In this document: in pieces, positions 51,851-63,350 of the stretch
Numbering within the stretch: position 1 is the stretch's first letter
Layout of the letters: every line of letters begins with the position of its first letter
NCBI GenBank assembly: GCA_019155205.2
Contig: JAHNZQ020000079.1
Span: forward strand, 611,420 to 675,419
Reading direction: 5' to 3'
Origin: Gracilaria vermiculophylla
Taxonomy: Eukaryota > Rhodophyta > Florideophyceae > Gracilariales > Gracilariaceae
Length of the DNA: 64,000 nucleotides
Translations under genes and position numbers: made by a program
Notes under the pieces: model-generated
Database searches by the model: none
Told to the model about the DNA's origin: nothing
Seen by the model: the letters and a program-made list of their open reading frames with translations, nothing else

Positions 51851-52969
51851 ATGACCTCTCTGATAAACCCCTTTCATCTATCTAACATACCCAGTTTATC
51901 TACAGTTTTACTGCTCACGCTTTTACACCGTCGACCATAACATGTTGCCGATGATTTTCGAGAACGGCTGTCTTTGAAAGCCATCAGACTTAGAGATCGT
52001 CTAATTACGCAACTTGCACTTTTACCACCAAGCCAATCTCCGTTTATGTTTCTCTTTAAATTTTACTGTGATCCATCTTTGATAACGCGCACAGGTTGTG
52101 ACCATGCATCGTTTCAGTACCTCTTAGCGAGATTTGAGCCCCGCTACGAAATATACACTCCGTATTTCCAAGACAGTGTCGTTAGAGTTCTACCCAGTGA
52201 CCGACCTCGAAGAGGAAGACCACCATCTCTAAGTGCTGTGCAGTGCTTAGGGCTCTTGCTTGCTTGGCATCGTCTAAGAGGTTCGACAATGACGCTCTGC
52301 CTCCTCTTTGGAACTACAGCTACAGTGTGTTCTATGTTTATCAGATTTGCTAGGCGCCTTGTTCTACGCATTCTAGCCGCTGATCATTTCTCTAAAGTAC
52401 GGATGCCATCTGAGGCCGAGCGCATTTCATATTAGCCAGCATTTGCTTCCAAGTATCATACATTGAAGGATGTCTATGCAGTAGTAGATGGACTACAACT
52501 ATACCTCGAACGAAGTGGAGACTATACTATTCAGAATCGACTCTACAATGGCTGCACTCATGACCATTACGTGAGCAACGTGCTTTTATTTGCTCCCAGT
52601 GGGGTTATAATTTCATGCGCGACTAATGCACCCGGTAGCATGCACGATTCCGTTGTATCTGACTGGGGCGGTTTCTATGCCATACTTGAACAGTGTTATC
52701 AGAAATACGGAGGACGGTGCATCGTTGACTGTTCTTTTTAAAGAGGAGACTATCCTTTTCTTATTGAGAGCGCGGAGGATGAGTCACGTGCTAACAATGC
52801 TCATGATATTGTCATGATTCGGCAAGCAACATCTGCACGGCAGACTTCGAAATGGGGTATGCGTGCTTTCCAGGGATCATTCCTTCGGATGAAAGACATA
52901 TTCATGTACGAAGAAAACAGTGAGCGACGCCTTGTTCCATTCTGTACTGTTTATCTCTTCAATTTGTGA
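51851..52969 (+). pseudogene. Harbinger-type DDE transposase with three in-frame stops
   Basis: One frame of 373 codons from ATG 51851 to TGA 52967-52969, interrupted by TAA at 51938, TAG at 52433 and TAA at 52739. Blocks in order: an N-terminal helical region (LSLKAIRLRDRLITQLALL), GRPPSLSAVQCLGLLLAWHR (helix-turn-helix-like), LKDVYAVVDGLQLYLERSGD (first Asp), CATNAPGSMHDSVVSDWGGF (second Asp in GSxHDS), RCIVDCSF then, after the stop, RGDYPFLI, the ESAEDESRANNAHD region, and KWGMRAFQGSFLRM, the classic end of HARBI1-like transposases. Frame is kept across all three stops, so decay is by point mutation alone and recent. Confidence 0.85.
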
Positions 52970-53223
52970 ACACGACTTGTGCGGAGAAACCAGATTTTGA
53001 GAACGTAAATTATACGCCTTGTCTTAGTGTTGAGGCTAATTTATTCATTCAAGACATCATAAACTAATTTGCTGAAAAAAATTGTAAATGGTTATGCCTC
53101 TTTATCACGAGGCTTACCTAAATCAGAACGATTACTCTTAGCAAACATGAAACTCATTATTTACATCATCCGCTCTTTCCGCGCCGTATCCTCTCGCCTT
53201 CTTTTCAAATAATCTTTACGCTC

Positions 53224-54168
53224 CTATTTTTTTTCTCTCTCGCTTCTCCCGACGCTTTTCCTCTCTTCTTCGCACGTCTTCTTTGCGCCGTTGTTGTTCT
53301 TGGACAATATGGAGGTTATATCTTCTCCGCCACTGTTTGGGACACAATTACTTCCGGATAGATGTACGATAAGGCATAGGGTCACAGTGGAGTTTGTGTT
53401 TGAAGCTTTCTGCGCAGCAAAAGGCTGGATTGAATCCGGTGACCTTTGAATACCATCTAGCACCATTTCGTCATCACTGTAATTGAACTGATTCGGATCA
53501 CAGCCCACAGAAAGAAAAGTTTCCTCCAAAACCCCTTCTGCGTTCTTTCCATCGCTGATTTCTCTCACTTCGGTCAGAACTGATCGTATATGCTTAGCAC
53601 GACGTCCATCATCTGGCATTCGAGGATCTCCTGAAGGCATTGTTTTTCTATAAAGTGTGGCAAACGTTTTGCGGAGACTATCAGACTTTCTCTCCTTTTT
53701 TGGAAGCTTTTGATCATGTTTCATCGCCATACGTTCCCATTCGTCCTTGCAGAGAGGTTGTAAATGTTCAATAAGATTGAGAAGATGATCTACTTCTTGT
53801 TGATCAAATCCACTTCCCCGCTTTGGAGTTACCGTTGTCTCCGTTTCAAGAGCTCTCTTGTTTTTTGTCACCTTTTTCTTCATCGTCAATGTGAGAGGAA
53901 GACCGGTGTGCAAAGAAGGCTCCTCAACACCATATAGTTCAAACTAAAATTTTGTCGATTCAAGAAGAGAGGTGTTTGGAGCTTGTAAGTTGTCATTACA
54001 TGGGAGAGTAATGGGCATTGACGAACCCAATGCGTTTGCGGTGGAAATTGAGGCGATGTTAGATGTCCCATTGTAAGTCCGAAACGTTGGCGGGCTGTAA
54101 GGGGCAAACTGTTCGTCCGCTAGAGAAGAACTGGCCTGTAGAAGCTTTTTTTCTTGAGGCGAGAACAT
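53224..54168 (-). pseudogene. Myb/SANT-like protein of the Harbinger element, one in-frame stop
   Basis: A single minus-strand frame of about 314 codons, interrupted by a TAG near 53944. The N-terminal 75 residues are Ser/Pro/Asn-rich (FSPQEKKLLQASSSLADEQF). After the stop comes a basic stretch (MKKKVTKNKRALE), then a SANT-like region GFDQQEVDHLLNLIEHLQP, CKDEWERMAMKHD and SDSLRKTFATLYRKTMPSGD, followed by DDGRRAKHIRSVLTEV. This is the DNA-binding partner protein that PIF/Harbinger elements carry beside the transposase; similar domains are known as a Myb/SANT-like family in algae and oomycetes. Confidence 0.75.
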
Positions 54169-54170
54169 GG

Positions 54171-55439
54171 CATTCGTGTCGGGGGTTCAGATCGCGTGCT
54201 TCGAAGCTCATATCACAAAGTCTTGTATTTGGCGCAAAATTTGAGCCATGGAACATTTGCGTATGGTTGCAAATCCTCTGCGAGTGGGTCTTGCCTTCAG
54301 CCATAATCGGTAATTTGCGTGTACCTAAACCCATCACAATACCCAAAATGGGATTTTCCATTTTGCGATTTGGTATTTTAGGAGCGGCTTATTATTTCAA
54401 CAACTCGTTGTCCTTCTTTCTCAAGTTGACGCTAACTCTAGATTGAAAGCGCAAAACGAAATATTTCATCTCATACGCTATATCCGGGCAGCTTTCGTAA
54501 TTAGTTTATCATTTTTCTTAATCATCCAGTGATACAAATATATAACGTTCTATTGGTAGCTCCAAACATCCCAGCGTCAATAAAAAACGGAACATCAAGA
54601 AAGCATTTTACCGTGGTCATGCCCTTCTATTTAACCTGGCTGTAAAATTATTAATAATGTTTTTGGAAAGAAAGAATTAACGATCAATCATGGCAAGAAC
54701 TTCATTACTATTTATAAAAACAAAAATATTTTCTTTTTGAATTTTCTGCAATATACAAAACTAAATGCCAATATGCGCTCCGATCACAAACAGAAACAAA
54801 GGCTGCAAAACTATTATTATTTTACATAAAGTGGAATTCAGATGAGTTTAATAGCTGAAAACATAGCAAATATATACTTATTCATGTATATATATATATA
54901 TATATATATAAATTAACAATAGTTTAATACACTACACGTCTACTAAACGTTTTATTATGGTGTGGACTGAAAACTCTGGGGAACACATCACCGTCATAGC
55001 CTTTATAGTATGCAGTTTAGATGCAAATAAGCTTCCATGTTTTTTGACACAAGTATTTATAACTTTTTGATGACGAGTTTCCGGTTCTACGCACGCGAGC
55101 GTGGCCTATGATCGAGAACTGTGAGAGTGGGATAGAGTAGTACGGGCGCGCGGTAGCAAGAGAACGGGCACACACCCCTGGGGTCTGCTCGTTCCAACGT
55201 TGGTCGATGACCAGCAAGGGGTATTTTATAGAGTGGACTCCGGTGGTCGGTTCGTTAGAAAGTAACGAAACACCGGTCAAATCTAACAGACCTTCCTGCG
55301 TCTTGAAGACGGTCTCTTCGGGTTGGAAATCCGGCTCGCAAAGTTCAAACAGGTGCCTCGATGCATTCTGTATTTTCCCGATAATTCCCATGGCGCAGGT
55401 TCAAGCGCAAGTTAGCAACCATTTGCCTGACTGTTAATG
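54171..55439. other. AT-rich intergenic sequence with one low-confidence frame
   Basis: About 1.3 kb, much more AT-rich than the gene island. It includes a (TA)12 microsatellite and a 124-residue minus-strand frame (55391-55017) with no recognisable domain. A TTATAAATAC sequence at 55061-55070 (minus strand) could be a TATA box of an unidentified LTR. Otherwise nothing. Confidence 0.4.
54887..54910. repeat. (TA)12 microsatellite
   Basis: Twelve TA units in AT-rich flanking DNA. Confidence 0.95.
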
Positions 55440-55929
55440 GTCATTGCGTATGTTACAGCACTTCTTTGTAGTGCACGCCCGTTTTCCGGGGTCATTCCCG
55501 TGTACGGGCTTTTTCCGAGGAACTCCGGTTAGAAGGTTAATATGAATAAGTTCCGCAGAAGCGGCAGGTGGCACGAGTCCTGCACGCGTGTCACGGAAAC
55601 CTTCGGATAGGACCGGTGCTTGGGACAGTGCACGGACGGTGGCCCGGGTGGCTGGATATTTATATATTTTGATGTTTCCCTATTTACTTAGCACTACAGT
55701 ACTGGCACTACAGTACTTAAGGGCGCCAGCGTTCTTTCTGCCGCCCTTAACAAAAGGTAAACAAGGTTCCAGCTCTTAGTCTTCCGCCTACGTCAGTATT
55801 TGCCTCTTTTGAGAGACATATCGTAGCGTACGGTTGCATATCCGCCTTGTTCGCTGAGAGCGTCCATAATTGGGTATACTACCATTTTCACTGTGCTCGC
55901 CGTTGTATAAGGATCTTTACGGCTCGCCG

Positions 55930-56240
55930 TTGTTTGCCTTTTCGCTACATCCCTTTTCCCCACCTTGGTGGGATATCCTCCACACTGTAGTTCTCGACCC
56001 ACGGTTCCCTTTTCCTTCCCATCTCTTTCCTCTAAGGAGGCACCGTACACCCATACACCCACCTAGTGGGGATCCTTCGCATACCTCTCCCGCCAAGTGC
56101 TGCCGGGACAACCTCGGTTTTACACCCGAAATAGTCATTTTGGTTCATCGAGAGGGCTCTACCGCCAAACTATATCTGTAGAGAAAGATTCGAACGTCGT
56201 CGTGTGCTTTTCTCGCAGGCAGGCTATTGCACTCCATTTT
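55930..56240 (-). repeat. Dispersed repeat, copy 2 (inverted relative to 6646-6970)
   Basis: Reverse complement aligns with 6646-6970: GTGCAATAGCCTGC near 56230, GGCGGTAGAGCCCTCTCGA, AGCACTTGGCGGGAGAGG, and further blocks down to AAGGTGGGGAAAAGGGATGT. Orientation relative to its retrotransposon is opposite to that of copy 1. Confidence 0.6.
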
Positions 56241-57452
56241 TAAAAATATTGATCACAACAGAAATTTTATTTTTCCGAAATACAAAGCGGTCTTTTAGTA
56301 CTATGAACTAAGTGCAAGTATTTCGGGAAATGCAAAATGAGTACCATATGGTTGAAAGCACGTTTTTTGACTAAAACTGAAATGTTAGCGGAAATAAAAA
56401 CCAATCTTCACACCCAGGGTTGGTAGTTTCGGCACTTTCTGCCTGCAAAAGGTCACGACGTTCGTCCAGGACGATCTTTACTATTACAAACCTTCTTATC
56501 GTATTAAATCTCTATGTATTTTCAGCAATAAGGCTTTGGTTTAGAATCGACAATCTTAGACTTCATGGGACAGAATGTGCTGGTCCTCTTCTCTGATTTC
56601 AGAGGGAGTTAAAAACGCTTTGGAGAGTTTCGCAACCGATCTTTGGAGCAATATGAAAAACTATGGGAAAATAAATTTAAAAATTGATTAAAAGAATTAT
56701 TTATATCAAAAAAGAGATAAAGAGCGATGTAATTGTAGGGCAATGCCCCAAAGGAGAAATTACCACGAAAGATATTCGAACCTCCTTCTCGCGAGGTAGT
56801 TGCGGGGCAGAGCCTTCCTCGGGCGAGGCACACCAGCCGGGCGTAACTCCCGGACCAAGCCGTCGCAACTGGTGCAGGAGGAAGACGAAGGGAGAAACCG
56901 AAGATCCGGCATCTCCTGTGATATATACAGTTTTTGTAAGTACGGTGAGAATTCTTCGTAGTATGTCGGGCTATCTCTGCGCGGCTGGGTAATATATTGG
57001 GCCGCGCGGACATCCGGCAAGCGGCGTTGAGGGAGTGGCGGACGTATTCCAAAGGGGGTAGACCGGAGCTCCGGTGGGGATCAACTCGTACGAGGACAAA
57101 CATAAAAGTGAAGAATATTCTAGACAATGGTTCTCGGTGACACAATCGGTTAGCTTCCGTAATTCACGGCGTACATCTCCAAGGTGGAGAGAGATACCCG
57201 CGTGACCCGCAAGACATACCGAAGATCCCGCTTGGTGCGGTTTCCTGAGCGCGACGACCGAAGTGCTGTCGCATTAAGTACTGTAGCTTTAAGGCCGAAA
57301 TGGCCGAAATAACTAAAAAATTTATTTGCGAAAAATACTAAATTAACCGTGCATAGCAGGCGTCAACAGGCACTCATACTGTAGCCATTCGGCCGCGCGC
57401 GGCTGCCGCGCGCGTGCCACGGCGCGCGACACGGGCCGTGCCGGTTACTACG

Positions 57453-57465
57453 GAACACCCCGCTT
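57453..57465 (-). other. Polypurine-like tract and 3' LTR start of element C
   Basis: The minus strand reads AAGCGGGG followed by TGTTCCGTAG. A purine run directly before a TG start, at the right place after the antisense region, suggests the inner border of the 3' LTR. The other LTR end was not found. Confidence 0.45.
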
Positions 57466-57704
57466 AAACGGACGCCAATCGTCCTTGCGGCATTGACCGT
57501 GCTCAAAAGTGCGGCTTATCCTGAATTCGGTGAACCGACAAAGTGCCGAGGAAAAATCTCTCCGGAGGGCTTTGCACTTCATATCCCCCCTCTTAAGACG
57601 GAGCATACACCTCAACGAGGAAGAGCCATGGCGGGAAGCAGCGAAAATAGCACGCCCGACTTGCCGGCTTCCGGAACCCCGCCTCGGCGGCCAAAACGCG
57701 CTCC

Positions 57705-58145
57705 TTGCGAATCCTCTCAGACAAATTCTGCTCCGCAACCAAGGAACGCAACATGTCCAAACGCACTCCAAACCACCCGGCAAGGGGTTTCACGAGCTTC
57801 CGCACGGTTCCAATTTTGCGGCGTAGCCGCACTCAGCCTGAAGGGGAAGCCTCCGACGTGGGACGCAAAGATGCGATAGTCGCTCAGGCGGACTCTCCAA
57901 ACTCTGACTCCCCTGATACGGGAACCCCGGTCATGCCCCACCGTCCTATTGGTGCGATGTTCCGTAAACGGGCGCCCGTATACCCCTGGCCAACTTACGA
58001 CGCCATCATGGTGGCCAACCCGAGAACTGGGCGAGGAACCCCGATGCTGAGGCGCGCTCCCTGGTTCCACCCGTTTGCAGTCTGCGACGAGCCACCATCA
58101 CCCGCCGTCGCGGTGAATCTCTGGAAGAGGCCTACTGCGCGTTAA
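57705..58145 (+). CDS. Antisense open reading frame in element C, part 1
   Basis: A 146-codon frame on the strand opposite to pol. It carries YDAIMVANPRTGRG followed by RAPWFHPF near residues 117-124, which parallel YNTSTGALFR and RAPRFFIPF in element B's antisense frame. Downstream, another frame continues with an LEEAYCALIR segment, similar to LEDYTHHL in B. No known domain. Several frame changes separate it from the next piece. Confidence 0.35.
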   Translation: MRILSDKFCSATKERNMSKRTPNHPARGFTSFRTVPILRRSRTQPEGEASDVGRKDAIVAQADSPNSDSPDTGTPVMPHRPIGAMFRKRAPVYPWPTYDAIMVANPRTGRGTPMLRRAPWFHPFAVCDEPPSPAVAVNLWKRPTAR

Positions 58146-59143
58146 TCCGAACTGCGCACCTCCCGCAGTTCCGGTCACCGTCTGAGAACCCGATGGAGAA
58201 CCGTGTGTCCTTCGACTTTCTGTTCTATCGCACGCACGGGAAATTCGGTTACTGCGGTATACTTCACCAACTGGATATCGCCCAGTGACGGGGTCGCGTC
58301 CAGGTACGCCAGGGAGGTTTGTGCTGATTGCAGCCTGTTATCAAAGCTGAGTTTCGGTACCTTTCCCGGCAGAGCCGATCACGCTTTTTGTAGAATTTCA
58401 TCCGCGAGGAGCGGCGTTAGAGAGCCCGAACGGCTTCTTTGTACCATACCAGAACATGGAGATCTAGTGCATTGCACCGCGTTGCCGCAGGTTGCTGTAT
58501 GTCCTAATTTCGGATTGGTGGGCACCTGTCGAGGTGTGCTGGGGGTACGTCGTCGAGCTCCCTTCGGTCCTGACATACATGGGCTCTGCCACGGCGGACG
58601 ATCCCTGTTCTGGGTACTGTCCGGTCGTCATCACCGAGTGGGGGTCCGCACTGCGGCTTACATCTTTGCCGAGGCGTAAGACCAATACCATCTATGGTAT
58701 ATCCCACTACGGTTGCGGAGATCTATCCGTCGCTTGGATCTGAGGATCCCCCTCGGAGATGATATCAACTAGGAAGAGATACTGAAGTTGCTCGGTTACA
58801 TCGACCAAGTCTGATGGGACGAGGTGCCGCGACAGAACTCCCAGGGGAGCTAGTTGCATTGCGGATTCCGGCCCCGGTCTTGGGCGCTCCACCGCAGATG
58901 AGGGCGACTTTGTACACTTTGATCCGTGGGAGTACACGAAGATCAAATGTGTATAGGCGGAGGTCTATCGCAATGCGCCTTGGAGGATCTCGGCTGACCT
59001 TCCTTGTGGATACATCGATGCCGTCGGTTATCACCGCACCTATGCAGAGGATGAACCCATGGTGGATCACAAACTGCTGCGGCGTTTGACGATATTATCT
59101 CCGAGTCGAGTGAAGCCAACGACGGTGTAGACAAGGGCTTTTC

Positions 59144-59527
59144 GTGCAGGTGTACACCTCGATGGAGAAAGACGCCCTGCATGACGGGAGTGCTACCGCC
59201 CTGGTGGATGATCCTGAGGACATTACTCCGTTTTCTCCCTCACGCGGGGCGAACCGGGCGACTCTGCCCTCCACGGCGAGAGTTCCCAGTTTCTTCGCGT
59301 ACCCTGCAGGCTGGGTGTCTCGAAGCGATGTCATTGCGCAGTTCCTCGGAGAGGTCGGGCTTTGCCCTAGCGAGATTTCGGGGGATGTCGCCGCGATGCC
59401 GGAGGCCCTTGCAGACCGCCTTGACGAGAGTACCTGGTATCCGAAGAGGCAAGGGGAACCGCTCAGCGTCATGACGACTTTCCCGGATTGGGAAGCAGCG
59501 AAAAAGCGTGCGACTTCCGTCTTCTAG
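59144..59527 (+). CDS. Antisense open reading frame in element C, part 2
   Basis: A 127-codon frame, SP-rich then helical (VSRSDVIAQFLGEVGLCPSE), ending with DWEAAKKRATSVF. Its position just after the chromodomain mirrors the end of the antisense frame in element B at 10146. No clear sequence similarity with that piece by eye. Confidence 0.3.
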   Translation: MQVYTSMEKDALHDGSATALVDDPEDITPFSPSRGANRATLPSTARVPSFFAYPAGWVSRSDVIAQFLGEVGLCPSEISGDVAAMPEALADRLDESTWYPKRQGEPLSVMTTFPDWEAAKKRATSVF

Positions 59528-59602
59528 TAGAAACCCTTACGGTCTATTTTGCTTGCACTTGTTTTCTGCTCTTTCGTGGGCACGCATCGAGCGATGGTCA
59601 CC

Positions 59603-59624
59603 GGCACATTTCAGGAAATGTGCC
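59603..59624. repeat. Perfect palindrome GGCACATTTC-AG-GAAATGTGCC
   Basis: Ten-base arms with a two-base spacer, between the antisense frame and the chromodomain of element C. Flanking CATCGAGCGATG and CTCATCGATG add weaker inverted similarity. Confidence 0.85.
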
Positions 59625-59756
59625 CTCATCGATGGGAAAACCATGCTCACGACGACCCACATTGCGCGATGAAGCCAGCGAGCCAAGTGAAAAATCCATG
59701 ATTTTTAAGGGGGCGGAAAAGAGATTGGGGGTTGAGGTCATGTTCCACTGTCAACG

Positions 59757-60083
59757 TTAGCCCTTCGCGGTTTTGTGGAGCTTCTTTCGTTCTTGCGGTT
59801 TCTTATCCCACCTTGGACTGGTCCAGTGTCTCTGGCAGGGGAATTCTGTCCTTACGGTGATACTGTAACACCCCTGTGCGGGGTAGATGCTCGATTGGCT
59901 CAATCGTATCCCACTTTGGGTCATATCTGTACCAACGGACTCGGTACGGCCCTGTAGCTCCACTTCGTGTCCTGCAACTCGGTCAAGGACGTACTCTTGG
60001 ATGTAAACTTTTCGGCCCTGCGGCGTTAGTATCACACCCTGGGCCTTCTGATTCCCCTCGTGAGGCCATATATTCCTCAGCAC
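59757..60083 (-). pseudogene. Element C chromodomain remnant
   Basis: Minus strand reads VYIQEYVLDRVAGHEVELQG in one frame and, after a shift, YRVRWYRYDPKWDTIEPIEH, giving the YxVxxxxxxR ... YxVRWxxY..DTxEP chromodomain signature. A stop follows about 25 residues later. The frameshift lies near 59950. Confidence 0.7.
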
Positions 60084-60128
60084 GGTTTCAGGAGAAAGCG
60101 TTCGTTCAGGCTCCTTGTCTTTCCGATC

Positions 60129-61750
60129 TTACATACGAGTCGCCATGGACTCTGGTAAGGTTCCGGGCTCGCGAGCGGCTGGCCTTACGGACGGGGAGTT
60201 CCGCATTGCGGTTTGAGACTGCTCAGCGGGTGGTTCCACGGCGTCATCGAGGGCGCCATTTGGCTTTCCCAGAACCGGGTCCGTAAGACGGCCTCGTTCG
60301 CGATCCACGTCCGGGGTATGCAAACGCATCTGCGAGGGTGCAGCATCTGGCTCCATAGATCCGTCTGTTAAGTCGTCGGCGATTGCGGCCCCTGGCGTTT
60401 CCTCTTCCGGGTCTCCGGCGCTGTTCCAGCGAGCGCGGGGTGGCGCAACAACGCTTTGCCGTCGCCACGGCGAGGGACTCCTAACCGCGATTGAGCGGCC
60501 CGTTTTTCTCCCCTTAAACGGAACGGCAACCTGTGGGTGCACCGTTAACACTGGGTGGCCATACACGCCACGAAAAGGTGGTCCAAGTGGCGTGAGCTGG
60601 AGAACTGGCGGAGATGGTACGCCCACGAATTTCTGAAGTTCCGAAAATCCCCGCATGGTGTTGTAAAACACCAGAGGTCGGAAGACCACGGTGTTGGGAA
60701 GACCGGCTTCCGGGACAGAAGCATCGTTGGCCGGTGAGCCCTCATGCGAGGCAAGAGGCGCTTGTATGAGGTGGTCGCCTGACAGGCGCTCCTGTTTCTC
60801 GCCAACGGCGATTACAAGCGTGTAGCGGTCGGAGGAGTCCCCCCTAAATGGACCATCCGCCACGGGCGAGAGCTTATGGCGACCCGCGTCCTTTGCGTTG
60901 TTGAAAACTCCTTGCGGACAAATACCTTGGTCCCAGGGTTAACACACTTTTGCGGGTGACCGCGCATGCGGTCATCAAAGTTCCACTTGTACATAGTTTG
61001 AGCGCATCCCACAGCCTTCCGAGACAACGGCACGAGCTTGGCAAGCCAATCCTTCCACCGCAGGCGGAGGTCTCCGACTGAAAGGAAATTATCCGCGTGT
61101 GCATGCGGTTGCAACCCCAAGGGCGGGGGCGTCCGCGACAAGACCAGGTCTAATGGAGTAAGCCCGGAAGTCAGGTGCACGTACGTACTTTACGCATATG
61201 TCGCGGCATCCATGAAGAGATCCCACGAGGTGGAGTGATCCGCGACATAGTTGCGCAGCAAATCTAGTAGTGTCCGGTTGAATCATTGAACCTGCCCGTT
61301 AGTTAGTGAGTGATAGGTCGTGGTAAAGAGGTTCTTCACATCCAATGTGCTGCAGATATCTCAAAAGAATTGCGACGCAAATTGCCTGCCGATGCCGGAT
61401 AGTACCTCAACAGGAGGTCCGTAAACCAAGACCCAATGCGTTACAAATGCTTGTGCAACCGCAAAAGCGGAGATCGTCCGAAGGGAAGCTTTCTGAATCA
61501 GCTTTGAGAAGCGGTAGGTAACTACGAGCAGAAATGTGTTTTCTTTCTTCGTCATCAACAGCAGAGCGTGAATGCCGATTGCAACAAACACGAGAGGAGC
61601 ACTGGCAGGGAAAAGCTTCAACTTTTTGGAATGCTTCCAGACTTTGACCCGGTTCTTTGTGCACTGTGTGCACCACCGCACAGTGGCGTATCCATCCACC
61701 GCCATCGCGCGCCAATAGAATTCCCTGGAAATTGTTAGATAAATTGTCAT
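60129..61750 (-). pseudogene. Element C integrase, inactive
   Basis: The 61750-61361 segment has a WRAMAVDGYATVRWCTQCTK zinc-type end (CTQC). Then FVAIGIHALLLMTKKENTFL stands where the first catalytic Asp (xMDILGPL) should be, giving Gly, and VEVLSGIGRQFASQFF stands where TDNGxQF should be, giving Gly for the second Asp. The lower part (61180-60812) carries the C-terminal helical region (SRKAVGCAQTMYKWNFDDRM) and 60863-60129 the GPF/Y and linker region. Frameshifts between pieces. Confidence 0.65.
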
Positions 61751-62059
61751 CCTACTAAGGTGCCTACTGAGCTTCGGATAGTGTCAGAGTTGAAGGACCC
61801 TGTGCTGAAGGGAGCGGGGCACTACAATTTGTTTTTGACGTTCTCCTTTCTGGACCAGCTAGCCCGTGTCGTTCACCTCGAAAGGCAGATCTTCTGCACC
61901 GCTCAGATGGGCACATAACCCCAAGCAGAATGTGTCCCAGAACTGTTCTCGGATTATTTTCTCTGTACTGATCGGCGTATCATTCCCCTGCGAGGCGGGC
62001 CCAATGTCGTCAGAAGCGAGGAGCTCTTCGATTTCGTCGGAGCTATCCCCATCGGAAGC

Positions 62060-62475
62060 TTAGTGCGGAGCTTCCGGGGTTGTCCCTTCGATGACGAAGC
62101 AGGGGGTTTCATCCTCATCGGCGTCGCTGACGGCTTCCTGCTTTGTGGGCAAACGTGAATGGGCATCGGCTTGCACATTCTGCGCGCCCTTCTTATAAAC
62201 TAATTCGAACCTGAATTCCGCCAGACGGAGTCTCCACCGCATCCGGCGGCCTGATGGATATACAATATATTCATCACCCACCTCAAAGCAGAATGATCCA
62301 TGAATACGGTGAAGTGCACCCCAGTTAGGTAGGGGCGTAGTGTAGATAGCGCCCACACTACTGAGAGGCACTCCTTCTCTGAGACAGAACAATTCCTCTC
62401 GTGAACCTTGCACATGCTGGACCAATACCCGATTGGTGTGCACTTCCTTTCGGATTTGTCTGAAACAGTACACAC
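62060..62475 (-). pseudogene. Element C RNase H
   Basis: Pieces in two frames: GYWSSMCKVHERNCSVSEKE with CLSVVWALSTLRPYLTGV, FTVFMDHSALRWVMNI, and the C-terminal RWRLRLAEFRFELVYKKGAQ. All match the Ty3/gypsy RNase H order seen in element B, at closer to complete length. Confidence 0.75.
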
Positions 62476-62573
62476 CTCATTTTTTGGTTGCTGGAAGCCG
62501 TATCCATGGAATACAGGAGGCCAAACTTGGGGATTGTTATGACTGGGGCTGTCGTCATTGCTCTGATGAGGGA

Positions 62574-63345
62574 CTAAAATGCAGCGGACTGATCGGTAGT
62601 GAATGGCGAGAGCTTCGCTGGCTGCTCTTTACGCAGTAACGCGTTCAGTGGTGCGGTGGTATACGATAAATTCGACATGAATGTTCCATAAAAGTTAAAT
62701 AATCCAAGGAAGGATCTGAATTCCGTTTGACTCCGGGGTGCTTGCGCCTCAGTGAGGAACTTGAATCGAACACTTTTGCTTATAAGCCGTCCGGGACCGA
62801 TAATGTCACCCGTATACTTTATAATATATGTAAAAAACTCATACTTCCCAAGCTTAAGGGTGATACCTGTGTCCCGCAGTACCATCATCACGTCCCGCAC
62901 ATCGATGAGATGATCGACATAGTTTTTGAAATAGATGATTATGTCGTTCAGGTACACAAGGCAAGTCCGCCACTTGAATCGGTTTATGAGGATATCGATA
63001 GCCATATGAAACGTTTCGGGTGCATTGGTCAGACCAAACGGCATCCACTAGAAGCGGTAGGACCCAGAGTGGAACGCAAGCGCCTTTTTGTCACGGTCTT
63101 CTCCCGTGACAGAGACCTGTCAGTAGCCCCATTCAGCGTCGAGAGCCGTGAATACGGTAGCATTACAAAGCGAGCCTATGCACTCGTCCATTTAAGGAAT
63201 TGGGTAGGTATCCCGGATAGTGGCAGCAGTAAGCCAACGGTAGTCCACGCAGAACCTCCATGATCCTGGTTGGATGGTGATGAATGGCCCTGCACGGGTG
63301 TAGTCCGTGATACGCATGGGACATTTTGACTCCGATTTCGAACAT
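62574..63345 (-). pseudogene. Element C reverse transcriptase, 5'-truncated, inactive
   Basis: The fingers and palm start is at 63290-63180 (GSWRFCVDYRWLTAATIRDT-like, split by a frame change). MPFGLTNAPETFHMAIDILI follows, then LVYLNDIIIYFKN, so YxDD is YLND with the first catalytic Asp replaced by Asn. The connection region is present (FRSFLGLFNFYGTFMSNLS, APLNALLRKEQ). Upstream of 63350 the sequence is unrelated. Confidence 0.75.
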
Positions 63346-63350
63346 TCATT

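Larger units (their letters stand above)
51700..54170. mobile_element. PIF/Harbinger-type transposon remnant (transposase plus Myb-like protein)
   Basis: A DDE_Tnp_4-type transposase on the plus strand (51851-52969) and a Myb/SANT-like protein on the minus strand (54168-53224) face each other with about 250 bp between. This two-gene composition is diagnostic of PIF/Harbinger elements. Both are interrupted by stop codons. I could not find terminal inverted repeats or a 3-bp duplication, so the boundaries are approximate. Confidence 0.65.
55440..63350 (-). mobile_element. Element C: Ty3/gypsy chromovirus, 5'-truncated, inactive
   Basis: Reading downward from 63350: reverse transcriptase (63345-62574), RNase H (62475-62060), integrase (61750-60129), chromodomain (about 60083-59757), a spacer with plus-strand frames (59527-57493), a polypurine-like tract (57465-57458) and LTR-like sequence below 57457. 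Protease and gag are absent: sequence upstream of 63350 is unrelated. Active-site changes occur in RT and integrase. I set the lower boundary at about 55440 only because sequence character changes there; the LTR low end is not identified. Confidence 0.7.

Noticed and set aside
55017..55391. A 124-residue minus-strand gene
   Set aside because: No domain, AT-rich surroundings, and it lies among transposon remnants. Kept only as a note in the intergenic entry.
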